Notes: a model not told the origin generated them from the sequence alone. Shown: positions 31,935 through 41,348, numbered from the stretch's first letter. The stretch: DNA of 64,000 nucleotides from Thiocapsa bogorovii (GCF_021228795.1 NZ_CP089309.1:2852001-2916000); one strand, 5' to 3'. A program made the numbers and translations.

Positions 31935-32999
31935 ATGACGCCACTCATCAATGACACCTTCCTTCGTGCAGTGATGCGCGAACCCGTTGAATACACGCCG
32001 GTTTGGATGATGCGCCAAGCAGGCCGCTATCTGCCCGAGTACCGTGCGACGCGCGCGAAGGCCGGCAGCTTCATGGATCTGTGCAAGAATCCGGAGTTGG
32101 CCTGTGAGGTCACGCTGCAGCCGTTGGAGCGTTTTCCGTTGGATGCCGCCATCCTCTTCTCGGACATCCTGACCGTGCCGGATGCGATGGGGCTGGGTCT
32201 GTATTTCGCCGAGGGCGAAGGGCCGCATTTCGAGAGGCCGGTGCGTACGCAGACGGATGTGGATCGGATCGCTGTGCCGGATCCGGAGGACGAGCTGCGT
32301 TACGTGATGGATGCCGTCTCGACCATTCGACGCGAGCTCGCCGGCCGCGTGCCCTTGATCGGCTTCTCCGGCAGCCCCTGGACCCTGGCGACCTACATGG
32401 TCGAGGGCGGAGGCGCGAAGAACTTCTCGCATGCGAAAGGGATGATGTTCGACCGCCCGGACCTCCTCCACGCCCTCTTGGCCAAGACAGCGGATGCGGT
32501 GATCGCTTATCTGAACGCCCAGATTGCACGCGGCGCGCAAGCGACCATGATCTTCGATACCTGGGGCGGTGCGCTGGCGCCGGCCAACTATCGGGAATTC
32601 TCCCTGGCCTACATGCAGCGCGTGGTCGAGGGGTTGAATCGCGAGGCGGAGGGACGCGCCGTACCGGTGATCCTCTTCACCAAGAACGGCGGTCAGTGGC
32701 TGAATCACATGGCCGACACCGGTTGCGACGGACTCGGCGTGGACTGGACGACGGATCTGGCCGACGCGCGCATCCTGACCGGTGACCGTGTCTCGCTGCA
32801 GGGTAATCTCGACCCTTGCGCGCTCTACGCCTCACCCGAGCGGATCCGCGAAGAGGTGGCGCGCGTGCTCGCCAGCTACGGCAAGGGTCCGGGTCATGTC
32901 TTCAACCTCGGGCACGGGATCACTCCGGACGTGAATCCGGAGCATGCCGGGGCGATGGTGGCGGCGGTTCATGAGCTCAGTCGGCCCTACCACGGCTAA
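31935..32999 (+). CDS. hemE: Uroporphyrinogen decarboxylase
   Basis: This 354-residue cytosolic enzyme removes four carboxyl groups from uroporphyrinogen III to give coproporphyrinogen III, on the route to haem and bacteriochlorophyll. Signatures are [16 protein letters not shown] near the N-terminus, the catalytic Asp region [34 protein letters not shown] and the C-terminal [20 protein letters not shown]. The length is standard. The TAA stop (32997-32999) lies in the left arm of an 87-bp repeat. A stable hairpin (33035-33056) follows. It is the only + strand gene immediately right of the candidate origin. Confidence 0.97.
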   Translation: MTPLINDTFLRAVMREPVEYTPVWMMRQAGRYLPEYRATRAKAGSFMDLCKNPELACEVTLQPLERFPLDAAILFSDILTVPDAMGLGLYFAEGEGPHFERPVRTQTDVDRIAVPDPEDELRYVMDAVSTIRRELAGRVPLIGFSGSPWTLATYMVEGGGAKNFSHAKGMMFDRPDLLHALLAKTADAVIAYLNAQIARGAQATMIFDTWGGALAPANYREFSLAYMQRVVEGLNREAEGRAVPVILFTKNGGQWLNHMADTGCDGLGVDWTTDLADARILTGDRVSLQGNLDPCALYASPERIREEVARVLASYGKGPGHVFNLGHGITPDVNPEHAGAMVAAVHELSRPYHG

Positions 33000-33082
33000 A
33001 CCGCGTCCGGTGCGATAGGGAATGTTTTGGGATGGGGCTCGCGGTTGCGCGAGCCCATGGGCTCGGTGTTGACGCGGTTTAG
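32996..33082. repeat. 87-bp family repeat, copy A
   Basis: Perfect 12-bp inverted ends CTAAACCGCGTC (32996-33007) and GACGCGGTTTAG (33071-33082) bracket 63 bp of unrelated sequence. The hemE stop codon TAA lies within the left arm. Confidence 0.85.
33035..33056 (+). terminator. Hairpin after hemE
   Basis: GGGCTCGCG (33035-33043) and CGCGAGCCC (33048-33056) form a perfect 9-bp stem with a 4-base loop, inside repeat copy A and 35 bp after hemE. No T-run follows, so intrinsic termination is uncertain. Confidence 0.45.
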
Positions 33083-33159
33083 GATACTTTTTCGAAAGGA
33101 TTGTCCTGGCTCGGCTCTAAGGCGCCGCCCGGATACCGGGCCTTGATGATAGACCGGCC

Positions 33160-33235
33160 GTAGGGTGGACGCGTCGGAGCGAAGTCCACCGAGGTCTGCG
33201 CAGGCGTTGGTGGACTGCGGTGCGCTTACCCCTAC
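33160..33235. repeat. REPIN-like inverted pair (GTAGGGTGGAC)
   Basis: The unit beginning GTAGGGTGGAC (33160-33190) contains its own hairpin, GGTGGAC with GTCCACC. It is followed after 18 bp by an inverted partner ending CTTACCCCTAC (33209-33235), which reads GTAGGGG... on the other strand. Two inverted REP-type units separated by a short spacer is the REPIN layout, and the GTAG start is the usual REP head. Confidence 0.7.
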
Positions 33236-33290
33236 AGTGCTTGCCGACCAGAAAGTGCGTCGCTTGTAATCCTTTCCTCGCTTTTAGCCT

Positions 33291-33379
33291 CTGAATCGCG
33301 TCCTGCTGAAACGCTTCAGGTTATGCCGAGGGTGAAACTCCCCTCAAGCAAAGCATAAGCCCCCGAGGACGCGATTCAT
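33291..33379. repeat. 87-bp family repeat, copy B
   Basis: A perfect 13-bp inverted pair, TGAATCGCGTCCT (33292-33304) and its complement (33366-33378), forms the ends. The outermost base pair is mismatched. It ends 2 bp before the mqo stop codon (33381-33383). Confidence 0.8.
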
Positions 33380-33380
33380 T

Positions 33381-34814
33381 TTAGACCGCCTCGGCTAGCG
33401 CCACCGCATCCGATTCAGTCTCCACGGCCGCCGCTGCGTCACCCTGCCCGCGCGTATCCTCGTAACCCATCAGAAGCTCGCTGGCCAAGCCCTGCTCGTC
33501 GATTCGGGCGCCTAAATAGGCGGCAATCGAGCGCATGTCGGTCTCGCCGCTGCCCAGACAACTTGTACCGCCGGGCGAAGGGGTCATGTTGAAAATGAGT
33601 CCGCTCCCGTTGGTGATCTTGGCCTCGCCCATGCGCAGCTTGCCGGAGGTCTTGTCGATCAACTGGGGTCGCAGCCCGCCGAAGCGCTCGGCATAGCTGA
33701 TGTCGGCCGCCTTGATCGAGGGAACGATCTTGCGGATCTCGCGCACGAAGAAATGGCGATTCAGGCCCGGTACCTCGTAGAGGAGGTTGCGCAGGATGTA
33801 GTGGCGGATATCGCGCTCCTTGAGCATAGCCCAAAAGGCCGCGGCAACGCGTCGATCGAACCTCAGGACCTTGAAGAACTCCGGGATGCTGTCGCGGTTG
33901 TACCGCTCGAGCATCGGCAGCATGAAGGCGGTCGGTCCGAAGCGGGTCTTGCCGCTTTCCTTGATGTCGTGGTCGCCGTGGACCGCGGCGAACGGTAGGC
34001 TCGGATTCTGAACTGTGTAGACCTTGCCGTGCAGCGCCTCGGGGGCGAAATAGAAGGACCCGGCGACCGGCATGCAGGAGTAGTCCAACCCGAGCCCCAT
34101 CTCCTGCGCCATCAAGAGCGAGTGTCCACCCGCGCAGACAACGAGTGCCCGCGCCTTCAACAACCCCCGGTTGGTCTCCAAGACGTAGTCCTGGCCATCG
34201 CGGCGGATCTTGTCGACCTTGGTCGAGAACAACTGGGTGATCTGCTTAGACGTCTGTCGGTCCAGCCGCACGCAATCCGCCGAGAAGGATTGAGCCAGGG
34301 CTTGGAAGTCGACGGCACAATAATCATCCCGTGTGCCCGTGGCGACGATCTCCTCCTTGCGCCAAGTGCCGTCCACAAGGGCGACGTTGGGCTCGATATC
34401 GGCGATGTCTTTACGCTCGAGCAGCTCCATGCGCGGGTACAACTCCTTAAAGCGCTCGTAGCGATCACGGATGTAGCGACATTCGGTCTCGCCGACGCCC
34501 AGCACCATCTTCGGCATTCGGTGGATGATGCGATCGCGATCGCGCTGGGCTAGCTTGGTCGCGTAGTTGATGACCATGTAGGCGGTGCGCTTGATGGCGC
34601 GCGCCTTCTCCAGGGTGTAGTTGGTCTCGATGTCGCCGCAGTGGATGGTTTGACTGTTGTTGTGCGCGTGCGAGTTGACCGTTGCGATGCTGTCGTATTT
34701 TTCGACCAGGCAGAGGCGGTTCAGGTCGGTGAATTTCGCCAGCTGATAGAGGAGTGCGGTACCGGTGACGCCGGCACCGACGATGAGGACGTCGTAGTGA
34801 GTCGAAGCAGTCAT
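33381..34814 (-). CDS. mqo: Malate:quinone oxidoreductase (FAD-dependent)
   Basis: This 477-residue flavoprotein of the Mqo/LhgO type oxidises malate to oxaloacetate at the membrane and reduces quinone. The FAD site VLIVGAGVTGTALLYQLAKF begins at residue 9. Other conserved features are NSHAHNNSQTIHCGDIETNY, ARALVVCAGGHSLLMAQEMG, VAGSFYFAPEALHGKVYTVQNPSLPFAAVHGD and the C-terminal FNMTPSPGGTSCL. The start at 34814 was chosen because the FAD site normally starts within ten residues of the N-terminus; the upstream extension is not conserved in character. It works in parallel with the NAD-linked mdh in the window. Confidence 0.9.
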   Translation of the reverse strand: MTASTHYDVLIVGAGVTGTALLYQLAKFTDLNRLCLVEKYDSIATVNSHAHNNSQTIHCGDIETNYTLEKARAIKRTAYMVINYATKLAQRDRDRIIHRMPKMVLGVGETECRYIRDRYERFKELYPRMELLERKDIADIEPNVALVDGTWRKEEIVATGTRDDYCAVDFQALAQSFSADCVRLDRQTSKQITQLFSTKVDKIRRDGQDYVLETNRGLLKARALVVCAGGHSLLMAQEMGLGLDYSCMPVAGSFYFAPEALHGKVYTVQNPSLPFAAVHGDHDIKESGKTRFGPTAFMLPMLERYNRDSIPEFFKVLRFDRRVAAAFWAMLKERDIRHYILRNLLYEVPGLNRHFFVREIRKIVPSIKAADISYAERFGGLRPQLIDKTSGKLRMGEAKITNGSGLIFNMTPSPGGTSCLGSGETDMRSIAAYLGARIDEQGLASELLMGYEDTRGQGDAAAAVETESDAVALAEAV

Positions 34815-35167
34815 GGTCTTGTGGTCCTGACAAGCGGCCGTAAGGCCGAGCGCTCGGGTCAAATGTCCAGAGGTCGTCGGGACGATTTTTGTGCAGCGCA
34901 ACAATACCGTCACGTTAGCCCATGTCCGCACAGGAAAGAATGCAGCAGGACGGATTTAATGTATTGAGTAGAACAATCGGATTTGGTTGGAGGGCCAAGC
35001 GCACGACGGTTCAGGGCGGCGTGATGTAGGGCCTGAGTGGTCCGTTGACACCTATGGCGCAGCAGCCATGCTGCGGCGGTTTAATGATCTTCTCGTGTAC
35101 GTCGATTTTGTGTCGACGCCTAATTGAGCTACAGTGTTGCCATCGAGAAATCAACGGAACGTGATCG
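34815..35167. other. Divergent promoter region between mqo and ligE
   Basis: This 353-bp gap separates two divergently transcribed genes, so it should hold both promoters. I found no convincing -35/-10 pair, no riboswitch and no gene. It is less GC rich than the flanking genes. Confidence 0.4.
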
Positions 35168-36091
35168 ATGCCGCACAGGTCCAGTCTTCGATCAGGACTC
35201 CCCCTGCTTCTTCTCGGCCTGCTATCCGGCCCGGCTGCCGCAACGCCCGAGGGAGCGATCGCTGCCGGGGATGTGTCGGCGACCCCGCTCGCCCCCGCGA
35301 GCACGTCGTCGACACGGCCGGTGCCCGCTCTGGCACTTGGGGAGGTCTATCGCCCCGGCATCGATCTCGAGGGTTACCTGGTCAGCGAGAAACTCGACGG
35401 CGTGCGCGGCTACTGGGACGGCCGCCGTTTCATCACGCGCGGCGGCATGCCCATCACGGCGCCCGCTTGGTTCACGACCGATTTTCCCGCGGTTGCACTC
35501 GACGGAGAGCTCTGGATGGGCCGCGGCACCTTTGCCCTCCTGTCGGGCACGGTCCGACGATCCGAGCCGGACGAAGACGCATGGCGTCGAGTCCGCTACA
35601 TGGTGTTCGACCTGCCGGGCCACCCGGGCGATTTCGAGACCCGCCTGAAGGTGCTGCGCGGGCTGGTCGCAGCCTCGCCGAGTCCCTTCCTCGATCTGGT
35701 CGAGCAGACCCGCGTTGCCGATCACGACGCCTTGATGGCAGCCTTGAATCAAGTCGTCGTCGCGGGCGGCGAGGGCTTGATCTTGCATCGGCGGGATTCC
35801 CTCTACCGCATCGGACGCTCCGCGGATCTACTCAAGGTCAAACCCTATCTGGAGGGCGACGCCCGGGTGGTCGCCTATGTCCCCGGTCAAGGGCGACATG
35901 AAGGACGCTTGGGATCACTCGTGGTCGAGGAAGCGGATGGCACCCGATTTCGGCTCGGCACCGGTTTCAGCGATGTCGAGCGCGACGACCCGCCGCCCTT
36001 AGGCAGCGTCGTCAACTTCAAATATCACGGGCGGACGACAAACGGACTGCCGCGTTTCGCGAGCTTTCTGCGTCGGGTCGAGGCCTTTTAA
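35168..36091 (+). CDS. Exported ATP-dependent DNA ligase (LigE type)
   Basis: This 307-residue protein has a cleavable signal peptide (LPLLLLGLLSGPAAA, residues 11-25), followed by a minimal adenylation domain and an OB-fold. The catalytic lysine is K75 in SEKLDGVRGYW. Motif III is in YMVFDLPG, motif IV in EGLILHR and motif V in LLKVKPY. The motif GELWMG precedes III. The size, the lack of extra domains and the signal are those of Lig E, an ATP-dependent ligase of gram-negative bacteria thought to act in the periplasm on incoming or biofilm DNA. A housekeeping NAD ligase is not in the window. Confidence 0.9.
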   Translation: MPHRSSLRSGLPLLLLGLLSGPAAATPEGAIAAGDVSATPLAPASTSSTRPVPALALGEVYRPGIDLEGYLVSEKLDGVRGYWDGRRFITRGGMPITAPAWFTTDFPAVALDGELWMGRGTFALLSGTVRRSEPDEDAWRRVRYMVFDLPGHPGDFETRLKVLRGLVAASPSPFLDLVEQTRVADHDALMAALNQVVVAGGEGLILHRRDSLYRIGRSADLLKVKPYLEGDARVVAYVPGQGRHEGRLGSLVVEEADGTRFRLGTGFSDVERDDPPPLGSVVNFKYHGRTTNGLPRFASFLRRVEAF

Positions 36092-36128
36092 GCCGCCGAT
36101 ACCCAACCACCGAAAAGGCTGTCGCGGA

Positions 36129-36431
36129 TCAGATCAATCGCCCCTGCTCGATGGCGGGCACCAGCCAATAATGGATACCGCTGGCCCCGAAATCCTGACT
36201 CAAGCCGGCGAGGACCGCTTGAGCGGTTTCCTCGGGGAGCAGCAACATGAACATGACCCGACGACTGCGACCGGCGACCTGCTCGGCGGTGGTCATGGAA
36301 CGCTCGGACGAACCGTGTCCGGCAACCGCGCTGCTGGTGAAACCGGGGATGTCCTCGCGCTCCAATAGCCACTCCACGAGCGCGTCTTCCGCCTGTAAAG
36401 GGACAATCAGATGGAGTAGATGGTGTGGCAT
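36129..36431 (-). CDS. DUF3240 family protein
   Basis: This small 100-residue soluble protein has a ferredoxin/PII-like pattern (LLHLIVPLQAEDALVEWLLERED at the start, VMFMLLLPEETAQAVLAGLSQ in the middle). The DUF3240 family is found beside CusA/CzcA-type efflux genes, which is the situation here. A longer frame ending at 36088 in another phase is a shadow. It is the last gene of the metal-efflux operon and lies 51 bp after the small periplasmic gene. It may regulate or sense metal for the RND pump. The stop is near the ligE end, converging with a gap of 37 bp. Confidence 0.75.
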   Translation of the reverse strand: MPHHLLHLIVPLQAEDALVEWLLEREDIPGFTSSAVAGHGSSERSMTTAEQVAGRSRRVMFMLLLPEETAQAVLAGLSQDFGASGIHYWLVPAIEQGRLI

Positions 36432-36482
36432 GTCTCGGTCTCCGATCGGGTCATGAAATCGCGTCGGTGCGCCTGGCGGCGC

Positions 36483-36881
36483 TCAGTTCCCGTCCATGGT
36501 CTTACCGACCCGGTGCGCGACCTCGATCGTCGCCGTCTCTTTCGGCACCTCCGGGAGCAAGGTGCTGAAGCTGGCCTTCTGCGGATTGGTCCGTGTCGGT
36601 GAATAGTGCACCATGTAGGTGTCTTTCTGAGCGAGCACCGCGCCGGCGTCGTCGAGCAGCCGGATCTCCACATGACCGAGTATTCGCCCGGAGTGCGGAT
36701 GACGCTTTGCGACCCAACCCTTCACCTCGAGCCCTTCGGGCGAGACTCGGTAGGTGACCTCGGTCGGGATCACCGATGTCGTGTCGTCGATGAGCAGCTT
36801 CAGCTCGGCCGCATGACTCGGGATCAAGGCCGTGGCCGTGAGCAACACCGCGGCCAAAGCGTTCAAGGTTGATTTCGACAT
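36483..36881 (-). CDS. Small periplasmic protein of the metal-efflux operon
   Basis: From the ATG at 36881 this is a 132-residue protein with a signal peptide (ALAAVLLTATALIPSHA). The mature part is a beta-rich domain: VTYRVSPEGLEVKGWVAKRHPHSGRILGHVEIRLLDDAGAV. It includes RHPHSGRILGHV with three His, which could bind metal. No family is recognised. It lies 82 bp after the RND pump gene and before DUF3240 on the same strand, so it is probably an accessory factor of the pump. Confidence 0.65.
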   Translation of the reverse strand: MSKSTLNALAAVLLTATALIPSHAAELKLLIDDTTSVIPTEVTYRVSPEGLEVKGWVAKRHPHSGRILGHVEIRLLDDAGAVLAQKDTYMVHYSPTRTNPQKASFSTLLPEVPKETATIEVAHRVGKTMDGN

Positions 36882-36963
36882 GCGTGTTGCCCTCCGTAAG
36901 GTCGTGAGTCCCTGGTGTCGGGCATCGCCCCATTTCGAGACAATGGCCGTCGCCCTCGGCTGA

Positions 36964-39900
36964 TTAGATCCGTTCCGCACCGAAACGTCGGTAGAGGATC
37001 GGCAACAGGATGAGCGTGAGCAGGGTGGCCGAGACCAAGCCGCCGATGACCACGATCGCCAGCGGGCGCTGGATCTCGGATCCGGGTCCGGTCGCGAAGA
37101 GCAGCGGTACCAGTCCGAAGGCGGCGATGCTCGCGGTCATGAGCACCGGTCGCAGGCGTCGTCTTGCCCCTTCGACGACCACCTCCTGCATGGGTCGGCC
37201 GAGTGCACGCAGTTGATTGAAGTAGGTGACCATCACCACGCCGTTCAGTACCGCGATGCCGAGCAGGGCGATAAAACCGACCGAGGCGGGCACCGAGAGA
37301 TATTCACCGGTGAGCGCCAGGGCGAAGACGCCGCCGATCATGGCGAAGGGCACGTTCGAGAGCACCAACACGGCCTGCTTCACCGAGCCGAAGGTCGAGA
37401 AGAGCACCAGGAAGATCAGCACCAGCGCCACCGGCACCACTAAGGCTAGGCGCGCCGCGGCGCGCTGCTGGTTCTCGAACTCGCCGCCCCATTCCAGCCA
37501 ATAGCCGGGCGGCAGCTCGACGTTCTCGGCGACCGCTGCACGCGCCTCGGCGACGAAGCCCACCAGGTCGCGGCCGTCGACGTTCGCGATAGCGACCGCC
37601 ATGCGGCTGCCGCGCTCGCGTCCGATCGCGACCGGTCCCTCCATGCGCTCAATTCGCACCAGGTTGTTCAGCGGCACGGCGCGCCCGTCGGGCAAGGACA
37701 CCTGGAGTCCGGCGAAGCGCGAGGGCGACTCGCGCAGCGCCTCGGGACCACGTACCAGCAACGGGCGGCGTTTGCCCTCGACATCCAGAGTCCCGACCGT
37801 CAGTCCCTCGACCTGGGCGCGAAGCAGATCGGCCAAGGCGTCCGCGTCCACCCCCAGTCGCCCGGCCTCCAGACGGTCGACCACCAGATTCAGGTATTGG
37901 GCGCCGTCGTTGCGGGGGGTATAGACGTCCTGCGCACCGGCGATGCCCTCCAGAACGCCCACGATCTGCTCGGCGAGCCCGTTGAGTCGCTTGGAGTCGG
38001 GGCCGAAGATCTTCACGGCGAGATCGCCGCGCACCCCCGTCAACATCTCTGAGACCCGCATCTCGATCGGTTGCGTGAAGGCGTAGTCCATGCCCGGGAA
38101 GCGGTCCAGCACCGTGCGGATGGCATCCATGAGCTCGTCCTTGGTCTGGAAGCGCCAGGTATCATGCGGCTTGAGGACCAGGAAGCTGTCGGTCTGGTTG
38201 AGCCCCATCGGGTCGAGGCCCAGCTCGTCGGAGCCGGTGCGGGCGATGATCGACTCGACCTCGGGCACCTCGGCGAGGATGGCCGCCTGGACGCGTTGGT
38301 CGATGGCGATGGACTCGGCCAGGTTGATCGAGGGCAGCTTCTCCAATTGGACGATCAGGTCACCCTCGTCCATGGTCGGCATGAAGGACTTGCCGACCTG
38401 GGTATAGAGGGCGCCCGCGGCGACCAGCAAGGCCAGCGCTCCGCCCAGCAGGACCCACTGATGGCGAAGGCTCCAGTCGAGCACCGGCACATAGATGCGG
38501 GTGAGGATGCGCACCAGCCAGGGCTCGGCGTGCTCGCCCTCGCCGTGTGCGGCGCCTTTGCCCAACAGATACGAGGCCAGTACCGGGATGACCGTGAGCG
38601 AGAGCAGCAACGAGCTGGCCAAGGCGAAGACGATGGTCAGCGCCACCGGCATGAACAGCTTGCCCTCGAGTCCCTGCAGCGTCAGCAAGGGCAGGAAGAC
38701 GATGATGATGACCAGGATGCCGGACGAGACCGGCAGCGCCACCTCGCGCGTGGCGCGATACAGGATGTGCAGGCGCGGCAGTCGTCCGCCCGCACTGCCT
38801 CGATTGAGCTGAGTGACGAGGTTTTCGACGACCACGACCGCCGCGTCGACCAGCATGCCGATGGCGATGGCCAACCCGCCCAGCGACATGAGATTTGCCG
38901 ACAACCCGAACTGATGCATGAGGATGAAGGTTGCCAGAGCCGAGAGGGGCAGAATGAGGGCAACCGTCAGGGCCGCGCGCAGGTCGCCGAGGAAAAGCAC
39001 CAGGAGGATCAGGACGAGGACCGTCGCCTCGACCAGAGCCTTGGTGACGGTATGGACCGCCTTGTCGACCAGGACTCCGCGATCGTAGAAGACGTCGATG
39101 CTCACACCCTCCGGCAGCGCCGGCGCCAGCTCGTCGAGTTTGGCATGGATGCCCCGAACGACCTCCCGCGCATTGGCCCCGCGCAGCGCCAGGACCAGAC
39201 CCTCGACCGCCTCGCCGGTGCCGTTTCGCGTGACCGCGCCGTAACGGGTCAGTGCACCGAAACGCACCTCGGCAACATCGGCGACCCTGACCGGCTGACG
39301 TGAATCGCCCCCCACCACGATGGCGGCGAGATCATCCAGTGTCTTGATGGCCCCTTCGCTGCGGACCAACAGGACCTCCTCGCCCGCGCTCAGGCGTCCG
39401 GCGCCGTCGTTGCGGTTGTTCGCCGTGATCGCCGTGGTCAGATCCGCGAGTCGGACGCCCCGTGCGGCCATCCGTGCATTGTCCGGCACCACCTCGAAGG
39501 TGGTGACCAGACCGCCGAGCGCGTTGACGTCGGCCACTCCGGGTACGGCACGCAAGGCCGGGCGGATGGTCCAGTCGAGCAGGTCGCGACGCGCCTCCAG
39601 GCTCAGATCCCCGCCCTCGATGCTGAACATGAACATCTCGCCAAGCGGCGTGGTCATGGGCGCAAGCCCTCCTTCCACCCCCTCCGGCAGATCGGCCCAA
39701 ATGCCGCCCAGGCGTTCGGCAACCTGCTGACGCGCCCAGTAGATATCCGTGCCCTCGGCGAAATCCAGGGTGATGTCGGTCAGGGCATACTTGGCGATGG
39801 AGCGCAGCATCGTCTGGTGCGGGATGCCGAGCATCTCCAGCTCGATCCGATTGGTGATGCGCGTCTCGACCTCTTCCGGTGTCATCCCGGGCGCCTTCAC

Positions 39901-40050
39901 GATGATCTTCACCTGCGTGGTCGAGACATCCGGGAAGGCGTCGATCGGGGTGGACTTAAAGGCCATCCAGCCGCCGCCGATGAGCGCCATCATGGCCAGC
40001 AGCACGAGAAGCCGCTGGGTCAGCGCGAACTGGATCAGACGGGCGAGCAT
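36964..40050 (-). CDS. Heavy-metal RND efflux pump, CusA/CzcA family
   Basis: This 1028-residue inner-membrane antiporter has twelve membrane helices and two large periplasmic loops. The N-terminus includes FKSTPIDAFPDVSTTQVKIIVKAPGMTPEEVE and the start of the HME-RND signature. The fourth-helix segment contains SLGGLAIAIGMLVDAAVVVVEN, with the proton-relay acidic residues, and the C-terminal portion has FVAEARAAVAENVELPPGYWLEWGGEFENQ. It exports metal cations from periplasm or cytoplasm with MFP and TolC partners. The start codon overlaps the MFP stop (TAATG). Cu/Ag versus Co/Zn/Cd specificity cannot be fixed from these motifs. The nearby copper receptor makes copper plausible. Confidence 0.92.
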   Translation of the reverse strand: MLARLIQFALTQRLLVLLAMMALIGGGWMAFKSTPIDAFPDVSTTQVKIIVKAPGMTPEEVETRITNRIELEMLGIPHQTMLRSIAKYALTDITLDFAEGTDIYWARQQVAERLGGIWADLPEGVEGGLAPMTTPLGEMFMFSIEGGDLSLEARRDLLDWTIRPALRAVPGVADVNALGGLVTTFEVVPDNARMAARGVRLADLTTAITANNRNDGAGRLSAGEEVLLVRSEGAIKTLDDLAAIVVGGDSRQPVRVADVAEVRFGALTRYGAVTRNGTGEAVEGLVLALRGANAREVVRGIHAKLDELAPALPEGVSIDVFYDRGVLVDKAVHTVTKALVEATVLVLILLVLFLGDLRAALTVALILPLSALATFILMHQFGLSANLMSLGGLAIAIGMLVDAAVVVVENLVTQLNRGSAGGRLPRLHILYRATREVALPVSSGILVIIIVFLPLLTLQGLEGKLFMPVALTIVFALASSLLLSLTVIPVLASYLLGKGAAHGEGEHAEPWLVRILTRIYVPVLDWSLRHQWVLLGGALALLVAAGALYTQVGKSFMPTMDEGDLIVQLEKLPSINLAESIAIDQRVQAAILAEVPEVESIIARTGSDELGLDPMGLNQTDSFLVLKPHDTWRFQTKDELMDAIRTVLDRFPGMDYAFTQPIEMRVSEMLTGVRGDLAVKIFGPDSKRLNGLAEQIVGVLEGIAGAQDVYTPRNDGAQYLNLVVDRLEAGRLGVDADALADLLRAQVEGLTVGTLDVEGKRRPLLVRGPEALRESPSRFAGLQVSLPDGRAVPLNNLVRIERMEGPVAIGRERGSRMAVAIANVDGRDLVGFVAEARAAVAENVELPPGYWLEWGGEFENQQRAAARLALVVPVALVLIFLVLFSTFGSVKQAVLVLSNVPFAMIGGVFALALTGEYLSVPASVGFIALLGIAVLNGVVMVTYFNQLRALGRPMQEVVVEGARRRLRPVLMTASIAAFGLVPLLFATGPGSEIQRPLAIVVIGGLVSATLLTLILLPILYRRFGAERI

Positions 40051-41348
40051 TATTCGGCGCCCCCGAGCCAGGCCGCCTTGACAGCCACGACACCCGTGAC
40101 GGCGATGCGATCGGTCGCTGTCAGGTCACCCGCGACGACGGCACTGCCTTCCTCCTCGGCGAGCACGCGCACCGGGAGCGCCTCGAAGCCGTCGCCCCGG
40201 CTGACGAACACATAGGCGTTACCGGCATGGCGGACCACCGCCTCCGTCGGAACCCGCCAACTCTCGCCTTCAGCCTCGGCGCTCAATTGCACCTCGACGA
40301 ATTGGCCCGGACGCAGACGCTCGATCCCCTCGCTGATTTCGGCGCGCACCAGCACGCCCTGGTCCTGATCATGGACCATCCGCCCGATGGTCACGACGGT
40401 CCCGGCGGTGCCCTCTCGGGGCAGGAGGACCCGCCCGCCTTCCTGTAGGCCGACAATGCGCTCTACGGGCACATGGATCTCGAGCCACAAGGGATTGAGC
40501 TCGGCCACACGATAGAGCGGCGAGGCGGTCGCGACCGACTGACCCGTGCTCACCATCTGCTCCAAGACCACGCCGCGGATGGGCGCGCGCACCGGGAGCC
40601 GACTGGTGAGCCGACGTGTACGCGCAAGGGTCATGATGTCCTCGCTGCTGAAACCGGCCAGCTCGAGCAGCTGAAGACGTTGCTCGACAAGCGTCGTCAG
40701 CTCGCGCTGTTTGGACTGGCTCTCGAGCAGACGTCGCTCGGCGATAATGCCTTCGCCAAACAGCGTGCGATCTCGCGCCAGCTCGCTTTCGATCAGCTCA
40801 AGCCGGGTCAGTGATTCCAGATACTGACTCTGGGCGTCCACCAGCTCGGGACTGCGCAACTCGGCCAACACCTGTCCGACCTCGACCCGCTCGCCCTCGG
40901 CGACCAGGAGACTCTCCAGCACGCCGCTCTGGGGTGCGGCGACGACGCGCATCTGCCGGTTCGGGACCGTCACCTCGGCCGGGTACCGGCGCGTCAGGGT
41001 CTCGGCGGCCGGGAGCGGGGTAGTCAGGGTGATGCCGAACGCGCGCTGCTGGTCGGCGTCGACGGCGATGAGGCTCGCGGCGGAGACGGTGCCGCCCTGC
41101 GCCAGTAACGCAAGGAGCACACACAGGGTTGGCGTCACGCGGAGCCGACCGCTTCCAGCCTCCGGCGCCCGGCCCCGCGCCCTCTGCGTCCTGCTGTTTT
41201 CGGCAAGCCGGATGGCGCGTCGACCCTGCCGGGACCCGACCTCGGACCCGACAAAGCAGGTCAACCCTGCAGCCGGAGGCTGGCGGCCGGGTGCCGGCGG
41301 CTGCTTCTGCCCCAGTCCTGCGGTGGCAACACGACGGATCAGGCTCAT
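40050..41348 (-). CDS. Periplasmic adaptor (membrane fusion) subunit, CusB/CzcB-like
   Basis: The ATG at 41348 overlaps the stop of the TolC-like gene (ATGA), giving 432 residues. The first 70 residues are Arg- and Pro-rich with no signal. A GTG at 41138 would start directly before a clear signal peptide (VTPTLCVLLALLAQGGTVSA). That makes a 362-residue product the likelier mature precursor. The adaptor core is typical: VVAAPQSGVLESLLVAEGERVEVGQVLAELRSPEL (lipoyl half), an alpha-hairpin, then LPVRAPIRGVVLEQMVSTGQSVATASPLYRVAEL (second lipoyl half) and beta-barrel. It bridges the RND pump and the outer-membrane channel. Confidence 0.9.
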   Translation of the reverse strand: MSLIRRVATAGLGQKQPPAPGRQPPAAGLTCFVGSEVGSRQGRRAIRLAENSRTQRARGRAPEAGSGRLRVTPTLCVLLALLAQGGTVSAASLIAVDADQQRAFGITLTTPLPAAETLTRRYPAEVTVPNRQMRVVAAPQSGVLESLLVAEGERVEVGQVLAELRSPELVDAQSQYLESLTRLELIESELARDRTLFGEGIIAERRLLESQSKQRELTTLVEQRLQLLELAGFSSEDIMTLARTRRLTSRLPVRAPIRGVVLEQMVSTGQSVATASPLYRVAELNPLWLEIHVPVERIVGLQEGGRVLLPREGTAGTVVTIGRMVHDQDQGVLVRAEISEGIERLRPGQFVEVQLSAEAEGESWRVPTEAVVRHAGNAYVFVSRGDGFEALPVRVLAEEEGSAVVAGDLTATDRIAVTGVVAVKAAWLGGAE

